From Apteryx mantelli (Eukaryota > Chordata > Aves > Apterygiformes > Apterygidae): a stretch of DNA of 64,000 nucleotides. The stretch is from NCBI RefSeq assembly GCF_036417845.1, contig NC_089994.1, positions 17,316,001 through 17,380,000 of the forward strand. Direction: 5' to 3'. The notes beneath the pieces were generated by a model. That model searched no databases and had not been told where the DNA came from. It saw nothing but the letters and a program-made list of their open reading frames with translations. Positions 61,323 to 64,000 of the stretch are shown here, piece after piece. Numbering within the stretch: position 1 is the stretch's first letter; every line of letters starts with the position of its first letter. A program made the translations under genes and the position numbers.

Positions 61323-64000
61323 ATTATTAAAGCAGCCCACACTCGAAGGGAGTTTGGCTTAAAATAAAACCAAAGAAGCGGCTGGCAAACGGCGTCTGTT
61401 TAAAGAGCCTGTTTACAGCCGCGGCCTTCCAAAAGGCTCTTTTGGCCGCGGAACGCTGTCGCTGCGGCCGTGCCCTGCCCCGCGGCCGCCTGCGCCGCGG
61501 AGGGGCTGCGGGGGCCCAGGGCGACGCGCCCGCCTTTGCCCAGCCCTTCCCAACCCTGGCCACCGGGGGGAAAAAAAAAAACCCGGGGCGCTTGCCGCTT
61601 TTTTCCCCCCGTCCCGGGGGCGCCGGAGGGGCTGGGGCCGCTCGGCAGCGGCGGCGGCGGCGCCCCGTGTTTTGGTGAACGAGGAATCCGCGCTCCGTGG
61701 GCTGCTGCGGTTTGGGGCTGTGTTTTCTTTTTTTTTTTCTTTTTTTTTTTTAGTGCATTTATTTAGCGTTCAGCAGCCGTTTGTGATCCCAACAGAGGGG
61801 GCTTTGTGCCCGACCGGCGCACAATCCCGCGGTTCAGAGCCGGACAAGGGCGCCTGTTGTGGCCGCCGAGCCCCTTCCCGTCGGGGACGGCTGTCGGCCG
61901 CGCCGGGCTCCCGGCACCCGCCGAGCCGGATTCTCTGGGCTGGGGACGTTTTCCCCTCCGGTATTACCATTGCTGCGGCCGGGCTCCGAGGGAGCGGTGG
62001 GGTCCGAGAGGGGGTTTTGGTGATGCCGAGCCAAATATTGCCTCGGGAGCAGCGGTTTCCCGGTGCGACCCCGGAGGCCAGCCGGCACCGCGGGAGCCGC
62101 GCAGGGGCAGGTTTTCAGGACGGGGGTGAGACCGGCGCTGCTGGCACCCTCCTCCGTGCGCGGCTCGAGCCCCGCGCGGCGCCCGACGGTGAGGGATGCC
62201 TCCCGGGAAAGCTCGTCTCATCTCGTCTCGCTTGAAGACGTGAAAGCCGAGTCGTCGGCAGAGATAAGCATTTCAAAGAAGTTAAAAATAGTATGGAGTT
62301 TAGCAGAAAAGCGAGCCAAGAAAGCCAGTCTTTTCCTGATGTTTTCCACGGGCCCAGGCAGGCCTCAGCATGCAGAGGAGGCCTGGGCTGGGGGCGGTGT
62401 GCGACGGGGGACCTGGGCAGACCTTCCACCGTGCAGCGAGGCTGTAGCTGTGCTTTTGGCATGCTCAACTGAGGCAGGAAACCTCCTCCATCCAGTGCCC
62501 ATACTCAAGCCCAGGGCAAACGTATAATCCTGCGGAGACGCTTAGTGCTGCTGTCATTAGGTTTCAGAGTGAACAGCCTCTGTGTGCAGAGTGCGGTAGT
62601 GGCGCGTTGATGTGCAGCAAGAGAGACCGGAGTCTTGCTCTGAGTCAGGTGCAGAGATTTCTTTCGCGGTTCTGGGGGCTGGGACGTGCCAGCTCTCCAA
62701 CCCCGAGAGCCCCCCAGCAAGGTTTTGGGGGGGGAGCCGAGCGCTGCCAAGCCCCGCACGGACGCGGGGTTGGATGAGGCACGCGAAAGGACGGGTGCAC
62801 ATGTCGGGAGGCGAAATGGCCAGCTCGGGCGGGTTGGAGGCTGTCGTTTACTGCGGCGCTCGCGGACTCCCGGGCAGCGGCTGGGCCGGGCCGGGGGCGA
62901 AGGCGGTGGGATGCCCCGCGCGGCCGTGCTGCCGCCGTGCGGAGGCAGCGACAGGCGGGTGCATGGCCTCACCCCGGGTATCCCAGTGGCCTGGAAATCC
63001 CTGTCCCGGCCAAGGGCAAGGAAACGGACGAAGAGGCCACGGGGAAAAATGAATTAAAGGAAGAGAGGAGGGGGCTGCGATTCGGAAACCGGAGCCAGGG
63101 AAAAGCAGTGCACAAGGAAAGGGAAAGGCATTGACGGAGGAAAAAGCCAGGGCTGCTGGGAGGTTGCGAAGCCGAGAAACTCCCCAAGCCACGCGCTGCC
63201 GAGACGTCCACGGGCCGGCAGAGCGACGCGCTGCCAGCTCTCCCCGTGCCCGACACCGGCGTGCTGCCGGCGAGGCCAGGGGGTGCCCAGGCAGCCGGGC
63301 GGTCCCTTTGGGAATAACTTGGGTGCAAGTGCCCGGGGACGAGCGCAGGGACGAGGGGCGGCGCGGACGCCCGGGGCTCGGCGCTGGCACGGCCGATGTC
63401 CTGCACCTCCCACGCTGTCCGTCGCCCCTTGCTCTCCGCTCCCTCCATCCCCGCGGGAGCTCTGCTGCCCTGTTCCCGAGCTAAACCCGGCGTCGCTGCC
63501 CGCACGATGGGGCCCTGGTGTCCTGGGAAGCGTTTATTCCTCAGCAAAGGCGACGGCTCGCGGCGGCGGGGCCGGGGTGGACGTGATTGCGTGCCGTGGT
63601 CTCCTGGAAACTGCGAAAACCTCCCGCAGGTCGTGAGCGCGGGATGTGGCTTCCCATTTGCGCGAGAGGCGGCGTGGGGAAAATCCCGGTGCGCAGAGGG
63701 GCCAGCGGCAGCACCCACCTTTCCGGCCCCCCGGAGCGCCTGGGCGGGATGGGAACCGGCATGCAGGAGGCACGCGGGCACCTGCGGGGCTCGTCGGCAC
63801 CACGATGCCTTTTCCCTCTCGTTCTCGGAAAGCTTTTCCGCCTTCCTCCTTCAGCAGCCGGGAGAGGACGTCCCCGCGGTGGCCGTGGCCCCTGCGTTTC
63901 TGCGCGGCTCGCGTTAATCGAGGCGGCCGCGCCACGTCGCGTGGCGAAAGCTTTCCTGCCCTGCGCCTGCATGCTGGGGGGGGGGGGGGGGGGCTGTGCT

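Larger units (their letters stand above)
57421..64000. other. SH2B3: SH2B3 intron 2, remainder
   Basis: No coding exon was recognised. T-rich tracts lie at 59097-59140, 59969-60010, 60717-60775 and 61726-61752. AT-richer patches occur at 58130-58330 (TATA-like runs), 58780-58990, 61280-61400 and 62220-62360 (gcagagataagcatttc, a GATA site). A G18 run is at 63976-63993. Open frames here are composition artefacts. Confidence 0.5.

Noticed and set aside
54700-64000. Further SH2B3 exons (rest of PH domain, SH2)
   Set aside because: Looked for PH and SH2 motifs after LELFDPPK; none was found, so they are taken to lie beyond the window.

Overview
The window is vertebrate genomic DNA, most probably from a bird microchromosome (inferred). 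It shows spliced genes with GT-AG introns, very high GC with CpG-rich stretches, short introns, almost no recognisable transposon sequence, and many homopolymer, pentanucleotide and hexanucleotide tracts. The gene order CUX2 (+), PHETA1/FAM109A (-), SH2B3/LNK (+) is the conserved order of human 12q24. All three genes were recognised from their translated protein sequences, from memory of the families; no search was run.

Layout. 1-5085 is the end of the large first intron of CUX2. From 5086 to 32719 lie 20 coding exons of CUX2, taken as exons 2 and 4-22 of the usual 22. Splice phases join without a break into 1432 codons plus stop. They encode the N-terminal coiled coil, CUT1, CUT2, CUT3 and the Cut-type homeodomain. 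Exon 1 lies upstream of the window. The small exon 3 expected between 5197 and 12764 was not found. The 3' UTR follows from 32720 and may reach about 34.7 kb. PHETA1 is convergent: single-exon coding sequence 38118 to 37363, 3' UTR running towards a minus-strand AATAAA at 35980-35975, and a CpG-island promoter near 39.1-39.5 kb. About 39.8-45.4 kb is intergenic. A second CpG island at 45.5-46.1 kb holds the likely SH2B3 first exon. The first main SH2B3 coding exon is 53998-54699 (dimerisation domain and start of the PH domain). The rest of the window is SH2B3 intron 2; the other SH2B3 exons are beyond its end.

Between the exons, AT-rich islands stand out against the GC-rich background, above all in CUX2 introns 1-4 and 16. 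They are rich in TAATTA/ATTA and ATCGAT-type homeodomain motifs and look like conserved developmental enhancers (inference; no alignment was possible). SH2B3 intron 1 contains an NF-E2/MARE consensus followed by four GATA motifs, a combination typical of erythroid and megakaryocytic enhancers. The predicted SH2B3 mRNA also carries an upstream ORF whose stop overlaps the main start as ATGA.

The genes do not form one pathway. CUX2 is a neuronal transcription factor, PHETA1 an endosomal adaptor that binds OCRL, and SH2B3 a negative regulator of cytokine and JAK2 signalling. No new multi-gene system was found. The most useful leads are the SH2B3 uORF, the intronic NF-E2/GATA module, the unlocated CUX2 exon 3, a GC-AG intron in CUX2, and a roughly 0.77-kb minisatellite beside CUX2 exon 5.
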